Source: JBBSBL01 sp046330255
GTDB lineage: Bacteria; Actinomycetota; Thermoleophilia; Solirubrobacterales; Solirubrobacteraceae
Reading direction: 5' to 3'
Length of the DNA: 64,000 nt
NCBI GenBank assembly: GCA_046330255.1
Contig: JAXLTC010000001.1
Location: 1,364,001-1,428,000, forward strand
Shown here: in pieces, positions 53,810-61,673 of the stretch
How the letters are laid out: each line of letters opens with the position of its first letter
Position numbering within the stretch: the stretch's first letter is position 1
Notes under the pieces: generated by a model
What the model was told of the DNA's origin: nothing
The model's input: only the letters and a program-made list of their open reading frames with translations
The model's database searches: none
Program-made: the position numbers and the translations under genes

Positions 53810-54796
53810 ATGGCGGAGAAGGCGACGCGCGAGCACAAGACGCGCTCCCGGGCCAATCCGGGGGGCATGAACGTGCTCGAGGTCCTGGGGCCGGTCGTCG
53901 AGCCCTACCGCGGCCGCAAGCCGCCCTGGTTCAAGGTCCCGCCGCCCGGCGGCCCGCGCTACCGCGACCTGACGCGGATGATCCGGGACGAGGGCCTGCA
54001 CACCGTGTGCCAGGAGGCGGCGTGCCCGAACGTGGGCGAGTGCTGGGAGCGCGGCACCGCGACGTTCATGATCCTCGGCGACACGTGCACGCGGCGCTGC
54101 GGCTTCTGCAACGTCAAGACCGGCAAGCCCACCTGGAACGATCCGCTCGAGCCCGCGCGCGTGGCCCGCTCGGTGGCCCGCATGGGACTGCGCCATGCGG
54201 TCATCACCAGCGTCGACCGCGACGACCTGCCGGACTACGGTGCCTCCGCGTTCGTCGGCGTGATCCGCCAGATCCGCCGCCAGGCGCCGGGCTGCAAGGT
54301 CGAGGTGCTGACGCCGGACTTCCGCGGCTCCGAGATGCCGCTGGCGAAGGTGATCGCCGAGCGCCCCGACGTCTTCAACCACAACGTCGAGACCGTCCCG
54401 CGCCTGTATCCGGTCGCGCGGCGCGGTTCGCGCTTCGAGCGCTCCTGCCGCGTGCTGCGCAACGCGAAGGCGATGGGCGGCGGGGACGTCGTCACGAAGT
54501 CCGGCCTGATGGTGGGCCTGGGCGAGAGCCACGAGGAGATGGTCGAGACGTTCGGCGCGCTGCGCGAGAGCGGCGTCCAGGTGCTCACCGTCGGCCAGTA
54601 CCTGCGCCCGACCGAGCGCCACCTGCCGGTCGTCCGCTACTGGCATCCCGAGGAGTTCGAGGCACTCGAGCGCGCGGCCTACGCGCTCGGCTTCGAGCAC
54701 ATCGCGGCCGGGCCGCTGGTGCGCTCCAGCTACCACGCCGACGAGCACGTGCCGCAGGACCGCGCGGGCGCCGGGCCGCTCGCGGCGAGCGCCTAG
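53810..54796 (+). CDS. lipA: Lipoyl synthase LipA
   Basis: Radical SAM enzyme that inserts two sulfurs into octanoyl-E2. The 328 residues have the auxiliary cluster cysteines in CQEAACPNVGEC (C-X4-C-X5-C), the radical SAM CTRRCGFCNV, DFRGSEMPLAKV, FNHNVETVPRLY, SGLMVGLGESHEEM and the C-terminal RSSYHADEH with the cluster-ligating Ser. Complete for the family. Confidence 0.96.
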   Translation: MAEKATREHKTRSRANPGGMNVLEVLGPVVEPYRGRKPPWFKVPPPGGPRYRDLTRMIRDEGLHTVCQEAACPNVGECWERGTATFMILGDTCTRRCGFCNVKTGKPTWNDPLEPARVARSVARMGLRHAVITSVDRDDLPDYGASAFVGVIRQIRRQAPGCKVEVLTPDFRGSEMPLAKVIAERPDVFNHNVETVPRLYPVARRGSRFERSCRVLRNAKAMGGGDVVTKSGLMVGLGESHEEMVETFGALRESGVQVLTVGQYLRPTERHLPVVRYWHPEEFEALERAAYALGFEHIAAGPLVRSSYHADEHVPQDRAGAGPLAASA

Positions 54797-54817
54797 GCAG
54801 TCCGGAACGGGCACCCC

Positions 54818-55270
54818 GTGGCGAGCGCCTTCGAGCAAGCGGTCGACGGGCTCCGGCCGATCTACGCGGATTGGGCCAGGGGCGAGTTCGGTCGCCGCCC
54901 CGGCGTGTACCACGCCGGCGGCCTGGAATGGGGCTTCTCCGACGAGTTCCCCGACGCGGGAACGGAGGTCGACACGAGCGACCGCAGCGAACGCTATGCG
55001 GAATGGCTGAGCGGATGGGACGAGTGGCGCTGCTACGCGCAGCGCTACATCGACGCCGGAGAGCAGGTCGTCGTCTTCACCCGCTACACGGGACGCGGCC
55101 GGGGCAGCAGCGTCGAGGTGGAACGCGAGGGTGCCCACATCTGGACGTTCCGCGACGGCGCGGCCGTCCGCCTGGTGATCTTCTCTCGCCGCGAGCGGGC
55201 GCTGGCCGAGGTCGGCATCGATCCCGCCGACGCTTCCTCGCGGGCTGCGCTTCCGCAGGGTCCCGGCTGA
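54818..55270 (+). CDS. Small NTF2/SnoaL-like hypothetical protein
   Basis: A 150-residue soluble protein: FEQAVDGLRPIYADWARGEF, WDEWRCYAQRYIDAGEQVVVFTRYTGRGRGS and HIWTFRDGAAVRLVIFSRRERAL. This matches the strand pattern of SnoaL-like proteins often annotated as nuclear transport factor 2 family. Function unknown. The GTG start lies 21 bases after the lipA stop. Confidence 0.55.
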   Translation: MASAFEQAVDGLRPIYADWARGEFGRRPGVYHAGGLEWGFSDEFPDAGTEVDTSDRSERYAEWLSGWDEWRCYAQRYIDAGEQVVVFTRYTGRGRGSSVEVEREGAHIWTFRDGAAVRLVIFSRRERALAEVGIDPADASSRAALPQGPG

Positions 55271-55279
55271 GCGCCGCCG

Positions 55280-56269
55280 CTACCTGCGCCGGCAGGCCGC
55301 CGGCGAGCGGTTGGCCTTGAGGAACCGATGGAGCGCCACGGGCCGCGCGGTCATGATCCCGTCGACGCACAGGTCGACGAGCTTGCGCCACGTGACCGGC
55401 GCGTCCGGATCGCGGTCGCCGAACCAGACGTGCCAGGCGTAGCCGGCCTTGTGCGCCGCGTCGATGAACTGGGCGTTCGCCACGGTCACGAGCCCGAGCC
55501 CGGGATAGTCGTAGGTCACGGGGAGCTGGAAGACGACCGACCCGCGCGGCGGGCGAACCTTCTTCAGCAGGAAGTCCGCGGAGCCGGTGATCCCGGGCGC
55601 GAGCGGGATCTTCGGCGCGAGGCGGTGGAAGAGGTCGACTGCCTCCTGCTTGAACGAGACCACGATCAGGTCGCGGCGCGGGCTGTTCTCGAGCAGGCGA
55701 GCCAGGACCCGCGCGTTTGCGAGGTACTCGGAGAGGTCCTCGCGCTTGGTCCTGCCCTTGATCTCGATGTTGATCGGCGTGCGCGGGAACGCCTTCAGCA
55801 CCTCGGCGAGCGTCGGGACCCGGAAGTCCGACGCGCTGTAGCCGCGCGGTGGGCGGCGCTTGCCGGTCGCGATCCCGCGGAACGGATAGCTGCGCGCCGG
55901 CCGCGAGTGGTCGTAGTGCGGCGCGCGAGGCGAGAACCAGTAGGCGGCGTCGAGGCGCCGGATCTGGCGCAGAGTGAACGAGCGCACCTCGCCGTGGCCG
56001 TTGGTCTTGCCGTCGACCGTGGTGTCGTGCATGACGATCACCTTGTTGTCGCGCGTCACCCCGACATCGAGCTCGAGCATGTTCGAGCCCGCGCGGAGGG
56101 CCCGCTTGAAGGCGTACATCGTGTTCGAGGGGAACTCGTCCTCACCACCCTGGTGAGCGATGTTCAGCGGCGGCGTGGAGCGCCAGTTGCGGGCGGCCGC
56201 GGAGGCGGGGAGGGCGGCGGCGGCAACCAGCGTCGCCGCGACGGCGAGGAGCGGGAGCATGCGGGGCAT
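55280..56269 (-). CDS. Secreted glycerophosphodiester phosphodiesterase
   Basis: A 329-residue exported enzyme releasing alcohol from glycerophosphodiesters. Signal peptide MPRMLPLLAVAATLVAAAAL. GDPD motifs: IAHQGGEDEFPSNTMYAF (His-Gln-Gly where most members have His-Arg-Gly), LELDVGVTRDNKVIVMHDTTVDGKTNG and INIEIKGRT. The start at ATG 56269 is preferred over 56278: TACCAT (56277-56282) then lies seven bases upstream, and it would be spoiled by the longer start. HQG instead of HRG may lower activity. Confidence 0.82.
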   Translation of the reverse strand: MPRMLPLLAVAATLVAAAALPASAAARNWRSTPPLNIAHQGGEDEFPSNTMYAFKRALRAGSNMLELDVGVTRDNKVIVMHDTTVDGKTNGHGEVRSFTLRQIRRLDAAYWFSPRAPHYDHSRPARSYPFRGIATGKRRPPRGYSASDFRVPTLAEVLKAFPRTPINIEIKGRTKREDLSEYLANARVLARLLENSPRRDLIVVSFKQEAVDLFHRLAPKIPLAPGITGSADFLLKKVRPPRGSVVFQLPVTYDYPGLGLVTVANAQFIDAAHKAGYAWHVWFGDRDPDAPVTWRKLVDLCVDGIMTARPVALHRFLKANRSPAACRRR

Positions 56270-56276
56270 CGGCGGC

Positions 56277-56282
56277 ATGGTA
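56277..56282 (-). promoter_or_regulatory. -10-like hexamer of the GDPD gene
   Basis: TACCAT on the minus strand, seven bases before ATG 56269; it contains part of the alternative ATG 56278 and so argues against that start. Confidence 0.45.
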
Positions 56283-56359
56283 AGGACCCATCGGCGGCGG
56301 CACGCCGGTCGCGGCGCCGATGGGCCGGCGACGGCGCGGCGGACCGCTCCCGCCTCGGC

Positions 56360-56447
56360 TAGCGTCCTTCCGGTGGAGGCAGAGGACGCGACCCGAACCT
56401 GCCGCATGCGCGACACCGCCCAGGCCCGCGTCGCGTCGCCCGGCTGA
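56360..56447 (+). other. Possible leaderless 24-codon ORF upstream of the rhomboid gene
   Basis: TAGCGT (56360-56365) is followed after seven bases by a GTG at 56373 and a frame of 24 codons ending in TGA at 56447. It repeats the leaderless layout seen at other genes. The peptide has no recognisable features and may be a chance frame in the promoter of the rhomboid gene. Confidence 0.25.
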
Positions 56448-56468
56448 CGCGCGGCTTCCGGGGCGCCC

Positions 56469-57182
56469 TTGATCCCGCTGAAGGCCAACGTCCCCACGCG
56501 CCGCCTGCCGCTCGCGACCGGCGGGCTGATCGTCGCGGCGGCGCTGTGGTGGCTGCTGGCGCAGGGCGGAGTCGCCGGGCGGCCGGACGGGCTGGAGCGC
56601 GACTCGCTGCGGCGCGGCGTCATCCCGGCGCGCCTCGCGCACCCGTCGCGCGCGCTGCCGCGCGCGCGCGACGCGACGGCGCCCTGGCTCACTCCCTTCA
56701 CGGCGGCGCTGCTCAGCGCCTCGATCGTCCAACTCGCGTTCAACGCGCTCGCGCTGTGGAACCTCGGCCCGTGCGTGGAGGAGGCTCTCGGCGCCGTGCG
56801 TACGCTGGCGCTGGTGCTGCTCTCCGCGCTCGCGTCCGCCGCGCTGCTCGCGCTGGTCGCGCCCGGCGTGCACGCGCCGCTGATCGGCGCGGCAGGCGCC
56901 TGCTCGGGCTTGTTCGGGGCGGCGTTCGCGCTTCGCCCCCGGCTCAAGGTCGTGAGCCTCGGTCTCGTTCCGGGCTTCGCCACGACGTTCGAGATGCCCG
57001 GCGCGGTGTGGCTGGCGCTGTGGGCGGCGGCCCAGTGCGCGTTCGCGGCGCTCGACCTCACCGATCCGCTCGGAGGGGGCGGGGCGGCGGCGTGGCTCGT
57101 CTGGCCGGGCGGGCTGCTCGCCGGCTTGGCGCTGGGGCGCCCGCTGGCCCGCACGGCCAGGGCAACGGGTCGCGTCCGCTGA
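56469..57182 (+). CDS. Rhomboid-like membrane protein lacking the catalytic His
   Basis: A 237-residue protein with six hydrophobic segments. The TTG start gives the family N-terminus IPLKANVPTRR. ALWNLGPCVEEALG matches the L1/TM2 block and GAAGACSGLFGAAFAL the TM4 block with a Ser. The TM6 block reads WLVWPGGLLAGLALG where active rhomboids have an Ala-His before Gly-Gly; the TM2 His residues are also missing. It is probably a pseudoprotease. It is first in an operon with a 58-residue membrane protein and a D,D-carboxypeptidase. Confidence 0.7.
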   Translation: MIPLKANVPTRRLPLATGGLIVAAALWWLLAQGGVAGRPDGLERDSLRRGVIPARLAHPSRALPRARDATAPWLTPFTAALLSASIVQLAFNALALWNLGPCVEEALGAVRTLALVLLSALASAALLALVAPGVHAPLIGAAGACSGLFGAAFALRPRLKVVSLGLVPGFATTFEMPGAVWLALWAAAQCAFAALDLTDPLGGGGAAAWLVWPGGLLAGLALGRPLARTARATGRVR

Positions 57183-57358
57183 TGCGCGCCGCGATCCTCC
57201 TGGTGGCGCTCGCGTTCACCGCGCTGCTCGCGTCCCTGACCGTCGCCGCCGCGATCGAGTCCGGCCCGGACCCGCTCACCGCGCTCGCTTTCCTGGTGGT
57301 TGCGCTGTTCCTGGTGGGCATCGTCGGCGCGCTGCGGCATCCTCCGGACGACCGATGA
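57182..57358 (+). CDS. Small two-TM membrane protein (58 aa)
   Basis: MRAAILLVALAFTALLASLT and LTALAFLVVALFLVGIVGAL are two membrane segments; a short charged end follows. Start and stop overlap both neighbours (TGATG and ATGA), which supports translation. Function unknown. Confidence 0.6.
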   Translation: MRAAILLVALAFTALLASLTVAAAIESGPDPLTALAFLVVALFLVGIVGALRHPPDDR

Positions 57359-58350
57359 GCGCTTCCCTGCTTCAGGGCGGGCGCCGCAAGCGGCGCGCGA
57401 GGGGCTGGCTGGCCGGGCTGGCACTCGTCGCGCTGGCCGCGCTCGCGACGGGCACGCTGCTGCTCGCCACCGGCGGCACCGCCTCGCGCGACGGTCTACG
57501 ACCCGCACCGGCCGCGACCGCCGCGACGCCGCTCAACGGGCCCGCGGCCGCGGGGCCGCGCACCTCGTACGCCTCGGCGCTCGCTCCACCCGCCCAGCGC
57601 GTGGACCCGCACTTCCGCCGGTTGCCGCGCGCAGGCCTCATGTGGGACCTGCGCAGCGGGCGCGTGCTGTGGCGGCTGCGGCCCGAGGAGAGAGTGCCGA
57701 TCGCGAGCCTCACCAAGATGATGACCGCGCTGATCGCCGTGCGCGCGCTGCGCCCCGGCGAGCGCGTGCCGATCACGCGCGCCGCCGTCAACCGGCCAGG
57801 GTCGAAGGTCGGGATGCTGCCGCTCGGGCACAGCGCGCGCGCCGAGACGCTGCTCTACGGGCTCATGCTCCCGTCCGGCAACGACGCCGCGATCGCGCTG
57901 GCGCAGAAAGTGTCGGGCAGCGTCGTGCGCTTCGTCGGGCGCATGAACGCGCAAGCGCGCGAGATGGGGCTCTCCTGCACCCGCTTCACGACTCCTGACG
58001 GCCTCGCCGACCACGGCAACCGCTCCTGCGCGCGCGACCTGGCGCTGCTCGCGCGCGCGGTCCTGCGGGATCCCCGCCTCTCGCGCATCGTCGCCACGCG
58101 GCGCACGTCCCAGCCGCTGCCGGTCAAGGGCGGGCGCGTGTGGCTCTACAACAACAACCCGCTGCTGCGCTACGGCTACCCCGGCGCGCTCGGCGTCAAG
58201 ACCGGCTACACCGACGCCGCCGGGCGCTGCCTGGTGGCGGCCGCCCGCCGCGGGCGGCTGCGGCTCGGCGTCGTGCTGCTGCACTCGATCGACCCACCGA
58301 CGCAAGCCCCGAAGCTGCTGAACGGCGGGTTCCGCGCGCTGCGCGGCTGA
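57355..58350 (+). CDS. D-alanyl-D-alanine carboxypeptidase (PBP5/DacA family)
   Basis: Trims the pentapeptide of peptidoglycan outside the membrane. The 331 residues begin with a basic N-terminus and a TM anchor (WLAGLALVALAALATGTLLLA), then a Pro/Ala linker. Catalytic motifs: SLTKMMTA (SxxK near residue 118), SGNDAA (SxN) and KTGYTDAAG (KTG). No C-terminal amphipathic anchor is evident. It lies downstream of the rhomboid-like gene. Confidence 0.9.
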   Translation: MSASLLQGGRRKRRARGWLAGLALVALAALATGTLLLATGGTASRDGLRPAPAATAATPLNGPAAAGPRTSYASALAPPAQRVDPHFRRLPRAGLMWDLRSGRVLWRLRPEERVPIASLTKMMTALIAVRALRPGERVPITRAAVNRPGSKVGMLPLGHSARAETLLYGLMLPSGNDAAIALAQKVSGSVVRFVGRMNAQAREMGLSCTRFTTPDGLADHGNRSCARDLALLARAVLRDPRLSRIVATRRTSQPLPVKGGRVWLYNNNPLLRYGYPGALGVKTGYTDAAGRCLVAAARRGRLRLGVVLLHSIDPPTQAPKLLNGGFRALRG

Positions 58351-58363
58351 GCACCCGGCGCGG

Positions 58364-59035
58364 TCAGCGTCCCGGGATCGTCCACAGCACCCGGCCGAGG
58401 CCGGGGAACTTCAGCGCGGCGGCCGCCGCTCCGGTGAAGTCCCACTCGCGCCCCGCTATGTACGGGCCGCGGTCGATCACCGGGATGCGGATCGCGCGGT
58501 CGCCGTAGCGGAACAGCACCATCGTCCCGCATGGCAGCGACTTGTGGGCCACGCCGAGCTGCTCGGGCTGCAGCATCTTGCTGCTGCACGCGATCGGCAG
58601 CCCGTAGTCGGTGAAGACCGAGGCGACGCTCTCCTGCCAGCCGTCGCGCGGCAGGCTGCCCGCTCCCACGAGCACGCCCGAGAAGTCCAGGGAGGCGAAG
58701 TCGTACTTCGCCGCCGCGGCGTCCAGCTGCGCCAACTCGCGGCGCACCTGCGCGTCGGAGGGCGGCGGAGGGATCGCGCCCTGCACGCGCACGGAGGGAA
58801 GGTCCTCGGCCGCGGGCGCTTGCTGCTCGGCGAGCGGGACGCCCGCCTCGGGCTCGACCACGCGAGGCGGGTGGCGGCGGCGCGGGACGAGCAGCGGCTG
58901 CACGTCGGCCACCTGCTCCGCGCGCCGGTCCGCGCGCGCGCCGTCCCCCCTGGCGCTGAGCGCCCAGGCGACGACGCCCGCGCCGAGCAGCGCGACCGCG
59001 GCCACGAGCGCTGGGGCGAGCCGGCGGCGGGGCAC
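58364..59035 (-). CDS. RlpA-like double-psi beta-barrel exported protein
   Basis: A 223-residue protein with a signal anchor (LAPALVAAVALLGAGVVAWAL), a low-complexity linker and a C-terminal DPBB domain: GVAHKSLPCGTMVLFRYGDRAIRIPVIDRGPYIAGREWDFTGAAAAAL. This matches RlpA, with DFTG in place of the DLS block holding the catalytic Asp. It probably acts on or binds peptidoglycan. CATACT lies six bases before the GTG start. Convergent with the carboxypeptidase gene. Confidence 0.78.
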   Translation of the reverse strand: MPRRRLAPALVAAVALLGAGVVAWALSARGDGARADRRAEQVADVQPLLVPRRRHPPRVVEPEAGVPLAEQQAPAAEDLPSVRVQGAIPPPPSDAQVRRELAQLDAAAAKYDFASLDFSGVLVGAGSLPRDGWQESVASVFTDYGLPIACSSKMLQPEQLGVAHKSLPCGTMVLFRYGDRAIRIPVIDRGPYIAGREWDFTGAAAAALKFPGLGRVLWTIPGR

Positions 59036-59066
59036 GCGCGCAGTATGGCGGGACGGTCCGGCGTAG

Positions 59067-59096
59067 TACGCTTGTGCCCGATTGATTGGTCAGTCA
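59067..59096 (+). promoter_or_regulatory. Promoter and TetR-type operator candidate of the acyl-CoA dehydrogenase operon
   Basis: TACGCT at 59067-59072 gives a start near 59080. Immediately downstream, 59083-59096 is an imperfect dyad TGATTG-GT-CAGTCA, followed by another CAGTCA-like repeat. AGGAGG of the first gene follows. The layout fits a repressor that blocks elongation, as TetR regulators of fatty-acid genes do. Confidence 0.4.
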
Positions 59097-59110
59097 GTCA
59101 GGAGGACGAA

Positions 59111-60334
59111 GTGGACCTGAACGACACGCCCGAGCAGGCCGAGTACCGCGCTGGAGTGCGATCCTGGCTCGAGGAGCACCGTTCCGAGGCGCCCCGGGTG
59201 AGTGGCCGCGGGGCGATCAGCGACGAGGACGAGATCATCGCCGCGCGGCGCGCCTGGCAGCGCAAGCTCGCGGAGGCGGGGCTCGCCGCCGTGACCTGGC
59301 CCGAGGAGTACGGCGGCCAGGGGCTCGGGCCGCTTCACCAGGTGATCGTCAACCAGGAGATCGCGCGCGCCGGGGTGCCCGGCATCCTCGACGTGATCGG
59401 TGTCGGGATGCTCGGACCGACGATCATCGCGCACGGGACCGAGGAGCAGAAGCAGCGCTACCTCGCCCCGATGCTCCACGGCGACGAGGTCTGGTGCCAG
59501 ATGTTCTCCGAGCCCGCGGCGGGCTCGGACCTCGCCGGTATCCAGACCCGCGCCAAGCGCGAGGACGACGGCTCGTGGCGCATCACCGGCCAGAAGGTCT
59601 GGACCACGAACGCGCAGTTCGCGTCGTTCGGCCTGATGCTCGCGCGCACCGACCCCGAGGTGACCAAGCACAAGGGCCTCACGATGTTCGTGCTGCCGCT
59701 GGACGCCGAGGGCGTCACGATCCGCCCCCTGCGCCAGATCTCGGGCGAGCCGGAGTTCAACGAGGTCTTCATGGACGACGTCCACCTCGACGCGGCCGCG
59801 ACCGTCGGGCCCGTAGACGGCGGCTGGGGCACCGCGCTGACGACGCTCATGTTCGAGCGCCTGACGATCGGCGGCGGCGGCGAGGGCTTCGGCTACCGCG
59901 CCGACCGCTTCGCGAAGGCGCTGGCCGCCGACGAGGACGCCGCGAGCGACCCAGAGGTCCGCCGGCGCCTGGGCGAGCTCTCGACCGAGACGCTCGCCGT
60001 GCGCTTCACCGGCTACCGCGTGCTGACGACCGTGCAGCGCGGCGGCATCCCCGGCCCGGAGGCCGGGCTCGGCAAGGTGACGCTCGTGAACGCGGCGATC
60101 GCGGCCGGCGACCTGATCGCCGACGTCTACGGGCCGCAGGCGCTCGCGGACGGAAGCGAGTGGGCCTACCTGATCTCGTTCCTGCCCGGCCTGAAGTCGG
60201 CCGGCGGCACGGAGGAGATCCTGCGCAACACGATCGGCGAGCGCGTGCTCGGGCTGCCGCCGGAGCCGCGCCTGGACAAGGGCATCCCGTTCTCGGAGTT
60301 GCGCGCCCGCGAGCGCGAGGAGGTGGGGGCATGA
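59111..60334 (+). CDS. Acyl-CoA dehydrogenase, large-type subunit of a pair
   Basis: A 407-residue FAD enzyme: AAVTWPEEYGGQGLGPLHQVIVNQE, WCQMFSEPAAGSDLAGIQTRA and ITGQKVWTTNAQFASFGLMLARTD (FAD/acyl site), then the C-terminal LKSAGGTEEILRNTIGERVLGLP. The Glu of the EGT motif used by medium-chain enzymes is Gly here; a Glu in LMFERLTIG could serve instead, as in isovaleryl-type enzymes. AGGAGG lies five bases before the GTG. The overlap with the next gene (ATGA) suggests a heteromeric FadE pair as in mycobacterial sterol degradation. Confidence 0.88.
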   Translation: MDLNDTPEQAEYRAGVRSWLEEHRSEAPRVSGRGAISDEDEIIAARRAWQRKLAEAGLAAVTWPEEYGGQGLGPLHQVIVNQEIARAGVPGILDVIGVGMLGPTIIAHGTEEQKQRYLAPMLHGDEVWCQMFSEPAAGSDLAGIQTRAKREDDGSWRITGQKVWTTNAQFASFGLMLARTDPEVTKHKGLTMFVLPLDAEGVTIRPLRQISGEPEFNEVFMDDVHLDAAATVGPVDGGWGTALTTLMFERLTIGGGGEGFGYRADRFAKALAADEDAASDPEVRRRLGELSTETLAVRFTGYRVLTTVQRGGIPGPEAGLGKVTLVNAAIAAGDLIADVYGPQALADGSEWAYLISFLPGLKSAGGTEEILRNTIGERVLGLPPEPRLDKGIPFSELRAREREEVGA

Positions 60335-61458
60335 ACTTCGAGCTCTCCGACGAGCAGGTCTTCCTGCGCGACGCGGCCCACGACGCGCTCTCGCGCACCG
60401 CGACCGTCGAGGCCGCGCGCGCCGCGCTCGAGGATCCGGCGGCCCTCCCCGACCTGTGGGAGACCGCGAAGCTGGCCGGGTGGCCCGGCCTGCTGGTCGG
60501 CGAGGAGGCCGGCGGCGCCGGGCTCGGCGCGCTCGAGGCGATGCTGGTCGCCGCCGAGTGCGGGCGCGTGCTCGCGTCCGTGCCGCTGCTGGGCCACCTC
60601 CCGGCGACCGCGATCCTCGACGGTGCGCCCGGCCAGGAGTCCCTGCTGCGCGCGCTCGCCTCGGGCGAGCGCCGTGCGGCGTACGTTCCGGCCCGCCCGC
60701 CGGACGACCTCGGCGACTCGTGGACCGTCGAGCCCGCGAGCGGGAGCCACCGCGCGCCGGCGCCGGTCGTCGAGGGCGATGCGCTCACCGGCGCGGCGCA
60801 TTGGGTCCCTGACGCGACGGGCGCGGACGTGCTCGTCGCGGTCGCCACGCGGGACGGCGCGCCCGTCGTCGCCCTCCTGGAAGCCGATGCGGACGGCGTA
60901 TCCGTCGAGGAGGCCGGCGCCTACGACGCCACACGCCCGCTCGGCCACGTACGGCTCGAGTCGGCCCGGGCGACCGTGCTGGACCCCGGTCCCGCGACGC
61001 TCGAGCGCGCCTGGTACCTGGCGCAGTGCCTGATCGCGGCCGAGTCGCTCGGCGCCGTCGAGGAGTCGCTGCAGCGCAGCGTCGCCTACGCGAAGGAGCG
61101 CTACACGTTCGGCCGCCCGATCGGCTCCTACCAGGCCGTCAAGCACGCGCTGGTCGAGGTCCTGCGCCGGATGGAGAACGCGCGCTCGCTCATGTACTAC
61201 GCGGGCTGGGCGGGCCAGGACTCGCCTGCGGAGTTCCCGGTGGCGGCCAGCGCGTTCCGGGTCGGCGGCGGCGCGGCCCTCGACTACGCCGCGCGCGAGA
61301 TGATCTCCGTGCACGGCGGCATCGGCGCCACCTGGGAGCACGACGCCCCGCTCTACTTCCGCCGCGCGCAACTCTCGCGGCGCCTGCTGGGCGGCACGGC
61401 CGACGCGGCGGAACGGGTCGGCGGCGAGTTGCTGGCGCAGGCCCGGTCAGCCGCCTGA
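60331..61458 (+). CDS. Acyl-CoA dehydrogenase-like partner subunit
   Basis: A 375-residue second subunit: MNFELSDEQVFLRDAAHDALSR, GWPGLLVGEEAGGAGLGALEAMLVAAECGR, SVAYAKERYTFGRPIGSYQAVKHAL and MISVHGGIGATWEHDAPLYFRRAQLSRRLLGG. The central domain is short and the EGT glutamate is Gly, as in non-catalytic beta subunits of alpha2beta2 FadE complexes. Expected to act with the upstream subunit on an unknown acyl-CoA. Confidence 0.85.
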   Translation: MNFELSDEQVFLRDAAHDALSRTATVEAARAALEDPAALPDLWETAKLAGWPGLLVGEEAGGAGLGALEAMLVAAECGRVLASVPLLGHLPATAILDGAPGQESLLRALASGERRAAYVPARPPDDLGDSWTVEPASGSHRAPAPVVEGDALTGAAHWVPDATGADVLVAVATRDGAPVVALLEADADGVSVEEAGAYDATRPLGHVRLESARATVLDPGPATLERAWYLAQCLIAAESLGAVEESLQRSVAYAKERYTFGRPIGSYQAVKHALVEVLRRMENARSLMYYAGWAGQDSPAEFPVAASAFRVGGGAALDYAAREMISVHGGIGATWEHDAPLYFRRAQLSRRLLGGTADAAERVGGELLAQARSAA

Positions 61459-61501
61459 CGCCCGGCGCGGCGACGGCGGCGCGTCCCGCCCGCCGCCCGG
61501 C

Positions 61502-61507
61502 TACCAT
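61502..61507 (+). promoter_or_regulatory. -10-like hexamer of the riboswitch-M23 transcript
   Basis: TACCAT about seven bases before the first conserved bases of the aptamer at 61512-61520. Confidence 0.45.
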
Positions 61508-61511
61508 GCGC

Positions 61512-61645
61512 GCGTCGCCGAGTCCCCGGGAACTGGCCCGGGGAGCGGGGGAACCAACACCCCAGGGGCGAATCTCGCGGTGATTCCGCGGGAGGCGCAC
61601 GAGCGCCAGCCCGACAGCTCACCTCGCAGGCGGCCGAGCAGAGCC
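61512..61645 (+). promoter_or_regulatory. Cyclic di-AMP riboswitch (ydaO/yuaA class)
   Basis: Conserved blocks in order: GCCGAGTCCCCGGGAACTGG, GAGCGGGGGAACCAAC, CCCCAGGGGCGAATC, a variable stem, then GCCCGACAGCTCACCTCGCA followed by GGCGGCCGAG. These are the paired ligand pockets of the ydaO aptamer, which in actinobacteria usually precedes cell-wall hydrolase genes, as here. c-di-AMP would switch expression off. Confidence 0.9.
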
Positions 61646-61661
61646 GGCCGGCCCGAGGGCC
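61646..61661 (+). terminator. GC hairpin between c-di-AMP aptamer and start codon
   Basis: CCGGCCC-GA-GGGCCGG, a 7-bp stem with a two-base loop, 12 bases before the M23 ATG. It could be the expression platform (terminator or ribosome-site occluder). No U-tract follows. Confidence 0.45.
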
Positions 61662-61673
61662 GGGACGAGAGGC

